Source: CAYJXJ01 sp964374095 (GTDB taxonomy: Bacteria > Elusimicrobiota > Elusimicrobia > UBA1565 > UBA9628). Taken from it: 13,711 bases of DNA. Position numbers and translations under genes: made by a program. Positions 6,238 to 12,698 of this stretch are shown in pieces (positions within the stretch are counted from its first letter, which is position 1; each line of letters begins with the position of its first letter). The stretch lies in the NCBI GenBank assembly GCA_964374095.1, contig CAYJXJ010000125.1:1-13711 (forward strand), written 5' to 3'. Under the pieces are notes generated by a model. That model did no database searches. It saw nothing but the letters and a program-made list of their open reading frames with translations, and was not told the DNA's origin.

Positions 6238-6291
6238 TTTGCCAGGCTGCGTCGCCGGCTGCGGGACGGGGCGCCCGCGAAGGTCCGGCGG

Positions 6292-6775
6292 TTAGAGGCC
6301 GAACCAGGGGTAGACGCAGAATCCTTGGTGCCCGAAGGCCCTACCCCCCCCGTAGATCAGGCCGGCGGGGGCCGCCGGGAGCCGGCACGCGCGGCGCCCA
6401 GGTCGATGACGAAATCGAGCTCGTGCCCGGCCGAAGCTCGCCAGAAGGAAAGCGGCGCGGCCTTGCCCCGATGGAGGAAGCCCTTGGTGAGCTCGGAAAG
6501 GATGAACCCCTCGAAGATCAACCCGCGGAGGGGGTGCGAGCTCAGTTCCCGCGCGTCGCGGATCCCGAGAGGGTCACCACGAAGCCCGCCTGGAGGACCG
6601 AGAGCCGGCGCCGCGCCGTCGTGTGACCCCGCAGTCGGAGCCCAGGGAGACGAGGTTGAGGAGCTGCCCCCGGCGGCCGGCGCAAAGCCTCGCGAATCGT
6701 CCGAACGCGTCGAGGTCGGCGACGTTGACCACGGAGCGGACATCCCGCTCCAGGTAGGTAGGGAGGCTTTTTCAG
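6292..6775 (-). pseudogene. Decayed AAA/DUF4143 protein, C-terminal part
   Basis: DUF4143 signatures appear in order but in different frames: YLERDVRSVVNVADLDAFG then LCAGRRGQLLNLVSLGSDCGV, next TARRRLSVLQAGFVVTL, next GLIFEGFILSELTKGF and SFWRASAGHELDFVID, and last LIYGGGRAFG through VYPWFGL before a TAA at 6292-6294. The N-terminal ATPase with its Walker motifs is missing, and a stretch before LIYGG is deleted. At least three frameshifts rule out a functional product. It is a different DUF4143 subgroup from the intact ATPases at 947 and 3810. It ends just before the porin terminator. Confidence 0.8.
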
Positions 6776-6827
6776 CGAAATCAGATGTTGGGATGTGACC
6801 CCAAAAAGACAAAAAGACCCCAAAAAG

Positions 6828-6857
6828 AAGCCCCCCGGCCTTGCGGCCGGGGGGCTT
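6828..6857 (-). terminator. Rho-independent terminator of the porin gene
   Basis: A perfect 13-bp GC-rich stem (6828-6840 with 6845-6857) closes a 4-nt loop and is followed on the minus strand by CTTTTTGGGG and two more T-runs. It lies 24 bp after the porin stop codon. The downstream tract contains two repeats of gaccccaaaaaga as read on the plus strand. Confidence 0.9.
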
Positions 6858-6881
6858 GTTGGAACGATGTTCTAAGTCAGC

Positions 6882-8894
6882 TTAGAACTTGATCCGGACG
6901 TCCCCGTAGGCGAGGACGACCGGGTTGACGGAGACGCGGTTGCCCGCGCCTTCCGCGGCCGCGACGTTGTAGGTGTCGCGGACCAGCTCCTGGATGTACT
7001 TGCCGGGCCGGAAGCTCGCCACGCCCGCCCCGAGCATGACGTTGTCGGTGTGCTTCCAGGTCAGGTCCAGGTCGACCTCGCTGCCGATGTGCTTCTGGCC
7101 GCGGCCCGATCCGAAACCGCCGCCCGGCAGGGTTCCGATGTTGTAGTTCTCGCCGACCCCGGTGCTGTTGGGGATGGTCTGCTTCTCGAAGAACTGGCCG
7201 CCGGCCGCGCTTCCAAAAGCGTTGCAGCCGTTGGAGCCGTCTTCGTTGCACCAGAGCACGCCGTCCGCGGTGTTCTTCTGGAAGCGGAAGTCATACCAGG
7301 AGACCGCAATGGTCATCTGGTTGGCGAAGGCCGGGGTGATCTTGGCCCCCGCTCCCCAGACGATGCGGTTGTTAAGGCCCGGGTTGGCCAAGCCGAGACC
7401 ACCGTTGTGGACCGTCGCCACACCCAGTCCAAGCTGCGTGTTGCCGACGCCGGCGTTGGCGTTGGTGCAGCCCATGGTCCCCATGACGCAGGGCAGCGCG
7501 CCGCCCAGCGGGCTGGACGACAACGAGGAAAACCGGCCGTATATGGTGCCGGGCCGGTAATCCGAGTTGATGGCGGTGAAACCCTCGTTCTGGTTGTCCA
7601 TGAGGTTGCTGCGCCCCGTTCCCCATCCGAGATGAAACCAAGGGGTGAAGGAGGCGATGCCTTCCGCGTCGTGCGTGTAGGACGCGTCGGCGGTCCAGGC
7701 GATGCCGCGGTAGGTTCCGACCTGCGGCCGGAACTGATCGCCGACGTCGGCGGTGTCGCCGTCGTGCTCGTCGTTGGTCACGGCCGTCCCGGCGCCGCGG
7801 TCGATGGCGATGTTCGCGGGAAGCCGGTTCTGGCCTGCGTTGACGGCCAAATAGAACTTGGCCGTAAAGCCGCCCATGATGACCTTGGTCTTGGCGCCCC
7901 AAACGTAGAGGCTGTCATTGCCGCCGGTGTTGGCGTCGATGTTGGCGGGGTACGTGGCGGGGAATGCGGCATCCGACGCCGTGGGAGTCGTGCTCCCCAG
8001 GCGGCTGCGGGAGTGGGTGATGCGGCTCCAGATGAAGGCATCGACGTTGACGTTCTCGACGTCTTTCAAGCTGAAGTTAAAGCCCCGCACGTCCGAGTCC
8101 GCGGCCGGCGCGCACTCGTCGGCTTCGTCGACCGTTCCGTCTGCGTCCGAGTCAGCGCCGTCGCGGCAGAGGTTCGGGTTGGTGGTCGCCAAGCTGCTGC
8201 CGGCGGTCTTGCCGGCCATGGCCGTGATGTTGAACATGGGAAGGCTCATCACGTCCACGCGCACCGCGTCGATCGAGTCCGCCGGCAGGCCGTGGTGCAT
8301 CTTATCGGAAGGGCCGAAGTAGATGACCAGGTCTCCGGGCTCGCCGAAGTGCTGGCGGCCGATGGTCACGTCCATGTTGCCCATGACCTTTTCGATCTTG
8401 ACGTTGGCGCGGTCGACATAGACCGAGCCGAACACGGTCGCGGGCCCGCTGCCATCGATGCTCTGCGAGTTGGCATCCGTCAGCAGCGTCGTGTTGACCC
8501 CGCCGGTGGTGCCCCAGGTTCGGCTCCGCTTGACCAGGCCGATCTGGGCCTTGACGTCATCGAGCAGGTCCCAGTCCAATCCGACCATGAGGCGGGTTTG
8601 CGCGTTGTTGAGGCGGTCGTTGTAGGATCGGTACGTGGCGCCGCCGTTGGGCTGGTCCGGGTGGATGCGCCCGCTGTGATAATTCGCCTCTCCCACCGCG
8701 CCGATGGTGTCCTGGCTTTCGCCGTCGCGGACGCTCGGGTCATGCCGCGTGACGAAGTCCGACACGTTGCGGGAGGCTTGCGTCTGCAAGTCGATCTGCC
8801 CGCTCAGCTTCAAGTTCTTGAGCAACTCGGCGTTAGCCAGACCCGGCTGTACGAACAGGGCGATGGCTAGCGCCGTTCCCAGGAGCTTCCTCAT
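6882..8894 (-). CDS. Outer-membrane beta-barrel porin
   Basis: A 670-residue protein with a signal peptide (MRKLLGTALAIALFVQPG, cleavage likely after ANA at residue 22) and a C-terminal Phe (YGDVRIKF) typical of outer-membrane barrels. The body alternates short strands with Gly/Asn-rich loops, for example LMVGLDWDLLDDVKAQIGLVKRS and VTIGRQHFGEPGDLVIYFG, resembling alginate-export/OprO-like porins. Residues about 242-268 hold a Cys-flanked, Asp-rich loop (DSDADGTVDEAD) like a calcium-binding loop. The ATG at 8894 is chosen because GGAGG lies 8 nt upstream and the signal peptide starts there; a longer open frame to 9050 runs through the structured leader. Its own promoter and terminator make it a single-gene unit. 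The substrate cannot be told. Confidence 0.85.
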   Translation of the reverse strand: MRKLLGTALAIALFVQPGLANAELLKNLKLSGQIDLQTQASRNVSDFVTRHDPSVRDGESQDTIGAVGEANYHSGRIHPDQPNGGATYRSYNDRLNNAQTRLMVGLDWDLLDDVKAQIGLVKRSRTWGTTGGVNTTLLTDANSQSIDGSGPATVFGSVYVDRANVKIEKVMGNMDVTIGRQHFGEPGDLVIYFGPSDKMHHGLPADSIDAVRVDVMSLPMFNITAMAGKTAGSSLATTNPNLCRDGADSDADGTVDEADECAPAADSDVRGFNFSLKDVENVNVDAFIWSRITHSRSRLGSTTPTASDAAFPATYPANIDANTGGNDSLYVWGAKTKVIMGGFTAKFYLAVNAGQNRLPANIAIDRGAGTAVTNDEHDGDTADVGDQFRPQVGTYRGIAWTADASYTHDAEGIASFTPWFHLGWGTGRSNLMDNQNEGFTAINSDYRPGTIYGRFSSLSSSPLGGALPCVMGTMGCTNANAGVGNTQLGLGVATVHNGGLGLANPGLNNRIVWGAGAKITPAFANQMTIAVSWYDFRFQKNTADGVLWCNEDGSNGCNAFGSAAGGQFFEKQTIPNSTGVGENYNIGTLPGGGFGSGRGQKHIGSEVDLDLTWKHTDNVMLGAGVASFRPGKYIQELVRDTYNVAAAEGAGNRVSVNPVVLAYGDVRIKF

Positions 8895-8925
8895 TAGTGC
8901 TTCCTCCTTACTATGTTGTTTCGCA

Positions 8926-8978
8926 AGCCCCGCCCGTTGCGGGGAAACATGCCGATATTCCCCGCGACTGGCGGGGCT
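8926..8978 (-). promoter_or_regulatory. Nested stem-loop in the porin 5' leader
   Basis: An outer stem AGCCCCGCC / GGCGGGGCT (8926-8934 with 8970-8978) encloses an inner stem GCGGGGAA / TTCCCCGC (8939-8946 with 8958-8965) around an 11-nt loop. The structure ends 32 nt before the start codon. It could stabilise the mRNA or control access to the ribosome-binding site. Confidence 0.6.
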
Positions 8979-8997
8979 CACGCGTCTTGTTTGATTG

Positions 8998-9015
8998 CGG
9001 CGGCCGAAGCCGCCG
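8998..9015 (-). promoter_or_regulatory. UUCG-capped hairpin near the porin mRNA 5' end
   Basis: CGGCGGC-TTCG-GCCGCCG on the transcribed strand: a 7-bp GC stem with the very stable UUCG tetraloop, about 20 nt after the predicted transcription start. Confidence 0.6.
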
Positions 9016-9039
9016 TTCTCATTCATCATGAGCGTGGAG

Positions 9040-9069
9040 ATTTTAGACAAATGCTCTTCTTAATGTCAA
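9040..9069 (-). promoter_or_regulatory. Sigma-70-type promoter of the porin
   Basis: TTGACA (9064-9069) and TAAAAT (9040-9045) are separated by 18 bp. The predicted start near 9033 gives a leader of about 140 nt containing both hairpins above. Confidence 0.75.
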
Positions 9070-9086
9070 CAACTATTTTGTGTCAT

Positions 9087-9108
9087 CGAGTATCGGGTAC
9101 TCGTACCC
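9087..9108. repeat. Overlapping inverted repeats upstream of the porin promoter
   Basis: CGAGTA-5-TACTCG (9087-9103) overlaps GGGTAC-TC-GTACCC (9095-9108). The location, about 20 bp upstream of the -35, would suit a regulator site, but the evidence is only symmetry. From 9109 to 9237 I see nothing recognisable. Confidence 0.35.
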
Positions 9109-9237
9109 CCCAACTCCCCGACGAGAAACGGCCCGAAAACCGGGTCCGGAAGGCGCGGGAAGAAGCTCGGCGAGAGCTCCGGCGCCCAACAGGACACGAG
9201 GATAACAGGAGTATCCCGATCTGTCAAGGCCCATTTT

Positions 9238-9400
9238 TCACCTGCCCGCTTCCCCTCGGGCGAACTCCCGGAGGGTTTTCCAGCTCCCGCGGAATGGGGC
9301 AGGAGCCGGGCGTGGCATGGTGGGCAAGCACGTTTCGCAGGCCCGCGATGTCTTCAGGGCGGGTTTGCGCCTGGTCTTGACGCGGGGGCTGATTTGCCGG
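9238..9400 (-). pseudogene. HepT-like HEPN remnant
   Basis: Fragments match the C-terminal third of the intact HepT next to it (9483-9926). ISPRVKTRRKPAL is followed in another frame by EDIAGLRNVLAHHA (compare ALAGFRNILAHNY). After a further shift comes GSWKTLREFARGEAGR and a stop at 9238-9240 (compare VSWKSIREFARIVGRR). Two frame changes and the loss of the RX4HXY tyrosine (HHA in place of HNY) mark it as dead. It probably arose by duplication of a HepT gene. No N-terminal part is visible between here and 9482. Confidence 0.6.
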
Positions 9401-9482
9401 GGCGCCCGTCGATGTCCTGCGCAAAGACTGCCGGGCAATTTCTGGATGAGATGGGATTTGTTTCAACGGCAGAGCTGGGATA

Positions 9483-9926
9483 TCAAATCGGCCCCCGCCG
9501 GCCCTTGGGCGTTCGACGCCCGACGATCCGGGCGAATTCCCGTATGCTCTTCCAACTGACGCGGACATGGGGCAGCATTTTGGCGAAATCCAGGTCCGGA
9601 TAGTTGTGGGCGAGGATATTCCTGAACCCGGCCAACGCCTCGAGCTTGCCGGATAGCCGGCGGGAGATCCAGCCCGCCTTGGCCAGGATTTGGAAGGTTT
9701 CCCGGTACCGGGTAGGCCGGGGAAGGCCGAAATTGGCGATCAGGTGGTTGGCCAGGTCCAGGGCGGTCTGTATGGCGGCTTCCATGACGTAGCAAAGAAA
9801 GAGGCAGGTCTTGCGGTCATCCTTGAGGATGGCCAGGGTGGTCTTGGCCGAGGCCTCCTCCCAGTCCTCCAGCAGGCGCTGAAGGGTTTCCAGACGCTGG
9901 GCGATGCGCTCCCGGTCGAGGGTCAC
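9483..9926 (-). CDS. hepT: HepT-type HEPN ribonuclease toxin
   Basis: A 147-residue all-helical HEPN protein with a complete RX4HXY motif: R102-NILA-H107-N-Y109. In the HepT/MntA family this toxin is an RNase; Arg and His are catalytic and the Tyr is the residue AMPylated by MntA. It starts with GTG at 9926 (MTLDRERIAQRLETLQRLL), overlapping the MntA stop as GTGA, so the two are translationally coupled. It is the last intact gene of the long overlapping operon. A decayed relative follows at 9238-9400. The C-terminal tail GRRTPKGRRGPI is basic and may be an extension caused by loss of the ancestral stop. Confidence 0.88.
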   Translation of the reverse strand: MTLDRERIAQRLETLQRLLEDWEEASAKTTLAILKDDRKTCLFLCYVMEAAIQTALDLANHLIANFGLPRPTRYRETFQILAKAGWISRRLSGKLEALAGFRNILAHNYPDLDFAKMLPHVRVSWKSIREFARIVGRRTPKGRRGPI

Positions 9927-10336
9927 AGCCGGGCTGCCCGCTGGATGGCCGCGTCCACCAGCCAGGAGTGGGTCGGCTCGAAATCCAGGAACTCGTTGAG
10001 CACCCCGGCTTCGAAGCGGACCCGGGCGATCTCGTCGCGCGCCAGCAGGCAGCGTCCCGTGGAAATCACGCGGTGCTGCAGCGGGAGGGGCAGCTCATGG
10101 AGGAGGTGGACGTCGAATTCCCAGGGCAAGCTCCGGCCCAGAGTGGCGGCGAACTTCAATCGCAAGCCTATGGAGTCGCCGGGGTAGCCGGGCGTCGTCC
10201 CGAGCGCGATGTCCACGTCCCTGAAATCCGCCCGCTGGAGAGATGACCCGTAAAGATAGGCCAGCCGCACCACCGGAAACCGTGAGAGTACTCTACGTAT
10301 GGCCGAGAACTCGCGCTTGCCTAGGACCTTATTCAT
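9923..10336 (-). CDS. mntA: MntA-type nucleotidyltransferase antitoxin
   Basis: A 137-residue minimal nucleotidyltransferase with G30-S31 (YLYGSSLQRAD), D40-V-D42 (FRDVDIAL) and third acidic residue D75 (WEFDVHLL). It is predicted to AMPylate and silence the HepT encoded directly downstream. The start is ATG 10336, giving a TGATG overlap with the preceding HEPN stop; a TTG one codon earlier is possible. A run of nine G on the coding strand lies just before the start, at the end of the HEPN gene. One extra G there would fuse HEPN and MntA in frame. Confidence 0.88.
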   Translation of the reverse strand: MNKVLGKREFSAIRRVLSRFPVVRLAYLYGSSLQRADFRDVDIALGTTPGYPGDSIGLRLKFAATLGRSLPWEFDVHLLHELPLPLQHRVISTGRCLLARDEIARVRFEAGVLNEFLDFEPTHSWLVDAAIQRAARL

Positions 10337-10782
10337 CAAGGCCCCCCCCCTCGTTTCAGGAACGCCAGGACATACCCCGCGTATCTCCGGTAGTCCACGA
10401 GGCAGGCTCGAATCGAAGCGTAGACGATCCTACGGTCCGCGTCGTTGTAATCGTGGACGAGAATGTTGCGCAGGCCGGCGCTCCGGCCGATGCGGGCCGC
10501 GAAACGCCCGGGATAAACCCCCAGGCCGGCCAGCTTGAGGAACGTGTCTTTATAGGCCAGGCGGGAGGTCTTGCCTTCCCGGCCGGTCGCCAGCTCGGCG
10601 ATGAGGTGCGCGTTGACGTCTATGGCGCGCATGACGATGCGCTCGATCAGGCGCTCCACGGCGGCGAGCTTCACGAAGTCGCCCACGACCTGCTGGAACG
10701 AAAGATTCCGGAACGCGGCGAGCCTTTGGAGGTCCTCCGCGATCAGGTTGACCTTCCGTTTTACGAAATCAGCTCTTACCAT
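10336..10782 (-). CDS. HEPN ribonuclease toxin, DUF86/HepT family
   Basis: A 148-residue DUF86-type protein starting at ATG 10782 (MVRADFVKRKVNLIAEDLQRL). The RX4HXY motif is R105-NILV-H110-D-Y112, within the family pattern GLRNILVHDYND. The gene overlaps the upstream MNT gene by 14 nt, the standard arrangement for these pairs. It is a different subtype from the HepT at 9483, so two distinct MNT-HEPN modules are stacked. A longer open frame to 10926 is only the shadow of the MNT gene. Its last codons are the G9 tract (RGGGP). Confidence 0.88.
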   Translation of the reverse strand: MVRADFVKRKVNLIAEDLQRLAAFRNLSFQQVVGDFVKLAAVERLIERIVMRAIDVNAHLIAELATGREGKTSRLAYKDTFLKLAGLGVYPGRFAARIGRSAGLRNILVHDYNDADRRIVYASIRACLVDYRRYAGYVLAFLKRGGGP

Positions 10783-11194
10783 GAATATGGCGCAACCAAT
10801 TGAGTTTTTTCTCGAGCAGCGCGTCCTCGAGCCGCAGGAGATCCTGGGAGTCCACCCAGGCCCGGTAGGCGTAGGCTTTGAATTCGAGGAAATCCCCCAC
10901 GCGGCCGTAAAGGAGCTTGCCGCCACTCATGATCTCGTGGCGCAGCAACGGGTCGGCCTCGGAGAGCAGCACCAGGTCCAGCGGCGCGCCCGCGACCGCC
11001 GCGTCGAGACGCCTCCCGATCCGAAGGAGTCTCCCCCGCCTGCCGGACTTCTCTAAGACTGCGAGATCCACGTCGCTTTCGGGCCCCGGGGGAGGGCTGC
11101 CGGTGGCCCGGGAGCCGAACAAGACGACCAATGCGAGATTCAACTCCGCGGATGCCCTTCTAAGCGCGGCGATAGAAACGTGCAAGCCGTTCAT
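10769..11194 (-). CDS. MNT-type nucleotidyltransferase antitoxin
   Basis: A 141-residue nucleotidyltransferase with G27-S28 (LFGSRATGS), D41-V-D43 (ESDVDLAV) and D73 (PLDLVLL). The GS-to-DxD spacing is longer than in the other two MNT proteins here, so it is a separate subfamily. It is the predicted antitoxin for the HEPN gene it overlaps. Its ATG (11194) lies at the end of two tandem leader elements and overlaps the leader-peptide stop as ATGA. The only ribosome-binding signal is GGAAG inside the leader hairpin. Confidence 0.88.
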   Translation of the reverse strand: MNGLHVSIAALRRASAELNLALVVLFGSRATGSPPPGPESDVDLAVLEKSGRRGRLLRIGRRLDAAVAGAPLDLVLLSEADPLLRHEIMSGGKLLYGRVGDFLEFKAYAYRAWVDSQDLLRLEDALLEKKLNWLRHIHGKS

Positions 11195-11241
11195 GGTTTT
11201 CTTCCCATATCCTGCGGAGTCAAACCATTTCCTGCGGTCAT
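11191..11241 (-). CDS. 16-residue leader peptide ORF with start-codon hairpin (copy C1)
   Basis: Reads MTAGNGLTPQDMGRKP. It starts at an ATG overlapping the stop of C2 and ends in a TGA overlapping the MNT ATG. Hairpin arms at 11193-11199 and 11222-11228. The loop sequence (GCAGGATATG on the coding strand) differs from copies A and B although both arms are the same. Confidence 0.55.
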   Translation of the reverse strand: MTAGNGLTPQDMGRKP

Positions 11242-11284
11242 GGTTTTCTTCCCATATCCTGCGGAGTCAAACCATTTCCCGCGG
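11191..11284. repeat. Two tandem 47-bp leader elements
   Basis: Units 11191-11237 and 11238-11284 differ at a single base (46/47). Related single units lie at 2632-2678 and 5902-5948. No other copy of the core GGAGTCAAACCATT was found in the window. Confidence 0.9.
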
Positions 11285-11288
11285 TCAC
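11238..11288 (-). CDS. 16-residue leader peptide ORF with start-codon hairpin (copy C2)
   Basis: Same peptide as C1, from a GTG start (11288) that overlaps the TPR gene stop as GTGA. Hairpin arms at 11240-11246 and 11269-11275. Because the element is 47 bp, each tandem copy shifts frame and recreates the 4-nt overlap with the next ORF. Confidence 0.5.
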   Translation of the reverse strand: MTAGNGLTPQDMGRKP

Positions 11289-11941
11289 GGGCCCTTAAGC
11301 TTCTCCTGAGCCCAGGCCGCCCAGCCGGTCTCCGGGTACTGCAGGGCGATCTTCTGGTAGGCGGCCTTCTCTTCCCCCCCTTCCTTAAGAACCCCCAGGC
11401 ACCGGGCCAGGCTGGCGTGGACATGGGGGGCGAGGAAGTGCTCCGGGTGGGTCTCGAGGAAGCGGCGGGCGCCGTCGGCCGCCTCCCGGCAGCGGCCGCC
11501 GGCCTCCTCGGCCACGGCGACGTTGGCCAGGGCCATGGGCAGGGCCGTGGCGGGCTTGCCGCGCTCCAGGACCTTTGTATAGGAAGCGACGGCCTCCTGG
11601 AACGCCCCCTGCCGATACTGAAGGTCGCCCAGGAAGAGCAGGCCGAAGGATGCCGCATCCGAGCCCGGCTGTTCGGCTGCCAGCTCTTGGAGCTGCTTGA
11701 TGGCCTCTTCGGCGCGCCCGGTCATGCCCAGGGCTTGGGCCATGGAGAGGCGTTCCCAGGCCGCCTGGCGCTGGCTGCGGTAGCTATAGATCCCGGCCGC
11801 GGCGCCGGCCACGAGCAGGAGGAAGAGCCCCGCGGCTCCCAGGGCTTTAGGCCGGTTGCCCGCTATCCAAAGCAGGCTCGAGTCGACCGTCTCTTGGAGC
11901 TCGTTGCGGCGTATCTCCTGCTTGATCCACTGTTTTCCCAT
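11285..11941 (-). CDS. Membrane-anchored TPR protein (YfgM-like)
   Basis: A 218-residue protein with a short charged N-terminus (MGKQWIKQEIRRNELQ), one transmembrane segment at about residues 33-54 (ALGAAGLFLLLVAGAAAG), then TPR-like helical pairs to the end (AEEAIKQLQELAAEQPGS, FQEAVASYTKVLERG, EEKAAYQKIALQYPE). This layout resembles YfgM/TPR_21 proteins, which act at the cell envelope with the Sec translocon or as periplasmic scaffolds. It is not an obvious toxin-antitoxin gene. It starts 3 nt after the stop of the 68-residue gene and its own stop overlaps leader C2. The MNT/HEPN genes were probably added behind it. Confidence 0.8.
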   Translation of the reverse strand: MGKQWIKQEIRRNELQETVDSSLLWIAGNRPKALGAAGLFLLLVAGAAAGIYSYRSQRQAAWERLSMAQALGMTGRAEEAIKQLQELAAEQPGSDAASFGLLFLGDLQYRQGAFQEAVASYTKVLERGKPATALPMALANVAVAEEAGGRCREAADGARRFLETHPEHFLAPHVHASLARCLGVLKEGGEEKAAYQKIALQYPETGWAAWAQEKLKGP

Positions 11942-11944
11942 GTT

Positions 11945-12151
11945 CTAGAGGAGGGGGCGGTCGTATTCCCTATGGATCGGCGGCGGACCCGGCTCGAACA
12001 ACCGGCTGCACGAGGTCAAAAAATCCAGGTAGGCCTCCAGCCCCATCGGTTTGAGCAGGGAGTTGCGGCTGATGATCGCGCAGTCCCTGTTAAGTTCCGC
12101 GGCGCTGGTGCCGATGATGAGGCGCTCGTCCGACGGGTCAGGGATTTCCAT
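11945..12151 (-). CDS. Small protein downstream of the AbiEii-like gene
   Basis: A 68-residue protein starting at ATG 12151 (MEIPDPSDERLIIGTSAAEL), overlapping the AbiEii-like gene by 14 nt. It contains PMGLEAYLDFLTSCSRLF and a Pro-rich tail (EPGPPPIHREYDRPLL). Overlap and spacing argue that it is translated and coupled to its neighbour. I do not recognise a family; a partner or antitoxin role for the nucleotidyltransferase is only suggested by position. Confidence 0.55.
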   Translation of the reverse strand: MEIPDPSDERLIIGTSAAELNRDCAIISRNSLLKPMGLEAYLDFLTSCSRLFEPGPPPIHREYDRPLL

Positions 12152-12686
12152 GCCTTTTTTTGAGATCCAGGAACATCGGTCCCAAGCCGAAGAGGGTATA
12201 ATACCTTTCGACGCGCGCCCAGTCCAGCCGTCCTCGGTAGACCTCGGCCAACATCTCGATGTCCTGGGTGTCCATAGGACGGCGTTCCGGCGCGTTGGCC
12301 ACGGCTTGGACCTTGAAGCCGATGAGGTCCTCCGGCCGCAGGACCCGGACCGTCATGGGGCCCCCGAAAACCGGCTTTACTATCGCGGCGCCCAGCATCT
12401 CGATGGCGAGCGGGCGAAAGGCTTTGAAAAAATCCACCCAACCCCATACCACGGTCTCGCCGCGGTACTGCGAGACATTGGGGCTCTCGAAGATGCGGGC
12501 GTACTTGAGCGCCGCCATGAGCCCGTGGACCGACTCCATATCTCCGCCGTGGACCAGGAAATCCAGGTCCTTGGTGGCCCGCTCGGCTCCCAGGGCCCCC
12601 ATCCCGAACGCGCCCATGGCCGCATAGCGAACCTTGAGCCGGTCGAAGCCAGCGAGCAGCTGCTTGAAAACGAACTCAAAGTTGAT
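12138..12686 (-). CDS. AbiEii-like nucleotidyltransferase
   Basis: A 182-residue nucleotidyltransferase-fold protein. The motif GAFGMGALGAERATKDLDFLV (about residues 25-45; R36, D40, D42) matches AbiEii/DUF1814-type enzymes, in which the two Asp bind metal. Such proteins are toxins or tRNA-modifying nucleotidyltransferases, or uncharacterised relatives. Upstream coding potential runs through the tRNA and is spurious. A GGGAGG ribosome-binding site sits 6 nt before an ATC codon (12684-12686), which gives INFEFVFKQLL at the family start position. The next in-frame ATG (12617) would cut off the first strand. Start by ATC is rare, so a base error or mutation of ATG is possible. Confidence 0.7.
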   Translation of the reverse strand: MNFEFVFKQLLAGFDRLKVRYAAMGAFGMGALGAERATKDLDFLVHGGDMESVHGLMAALKYARIFESPNVSQYRGETVVWGWVDFFKAFRPLAIEMLGAAIVKPVFGGPMTVRVLRPEDLIGFKVQAVANAPERRPMDTQDIEMLAEVYRGRLDWARVERYYTLFGLGPMFLDLKKRHGNP

Positions 12687-12698
12687 GTGGCGCCTCCC

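Larger units (their letters stand above)
5901..6248. repeat. Third, diverged copy of the DUF5678-leader segment
   Basis: Aligns without gaps to 2631-2978 at an offset of 3,270 bp. I count 14 differences over about 342 bp (about 96% identity), half of them clustered in the leader loop and its flank. Similarity ends abruptly at 6248, where the decayed DUF4143 gene flank begins. Confidence 0.88.

Noticed and set aside
7050..8870. A 606-codon open frame on the plus strand opposite the porin
   Set aside because: Its protein is rich in Val, Gly, Arg and Ala without domains. The porin strand has signal peptide, ribosome-binding site, promoter and terminator. High GC explains the long antisense frame.
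11191..11284. CRISPR-like direct repeats
   Set aside because: Only two adjacent 47-bp units with no spacers. The same unit occurs singly before other MNT/HEPN genes.
12016..12447. A 143-codon minus-strand frame overlapping the AbiEii-like gene
   Set aside because: It is a shifted-frame shadow of the nucleotidyltransferase and the small downstream gene, which have conserved motifs and coupled starts.
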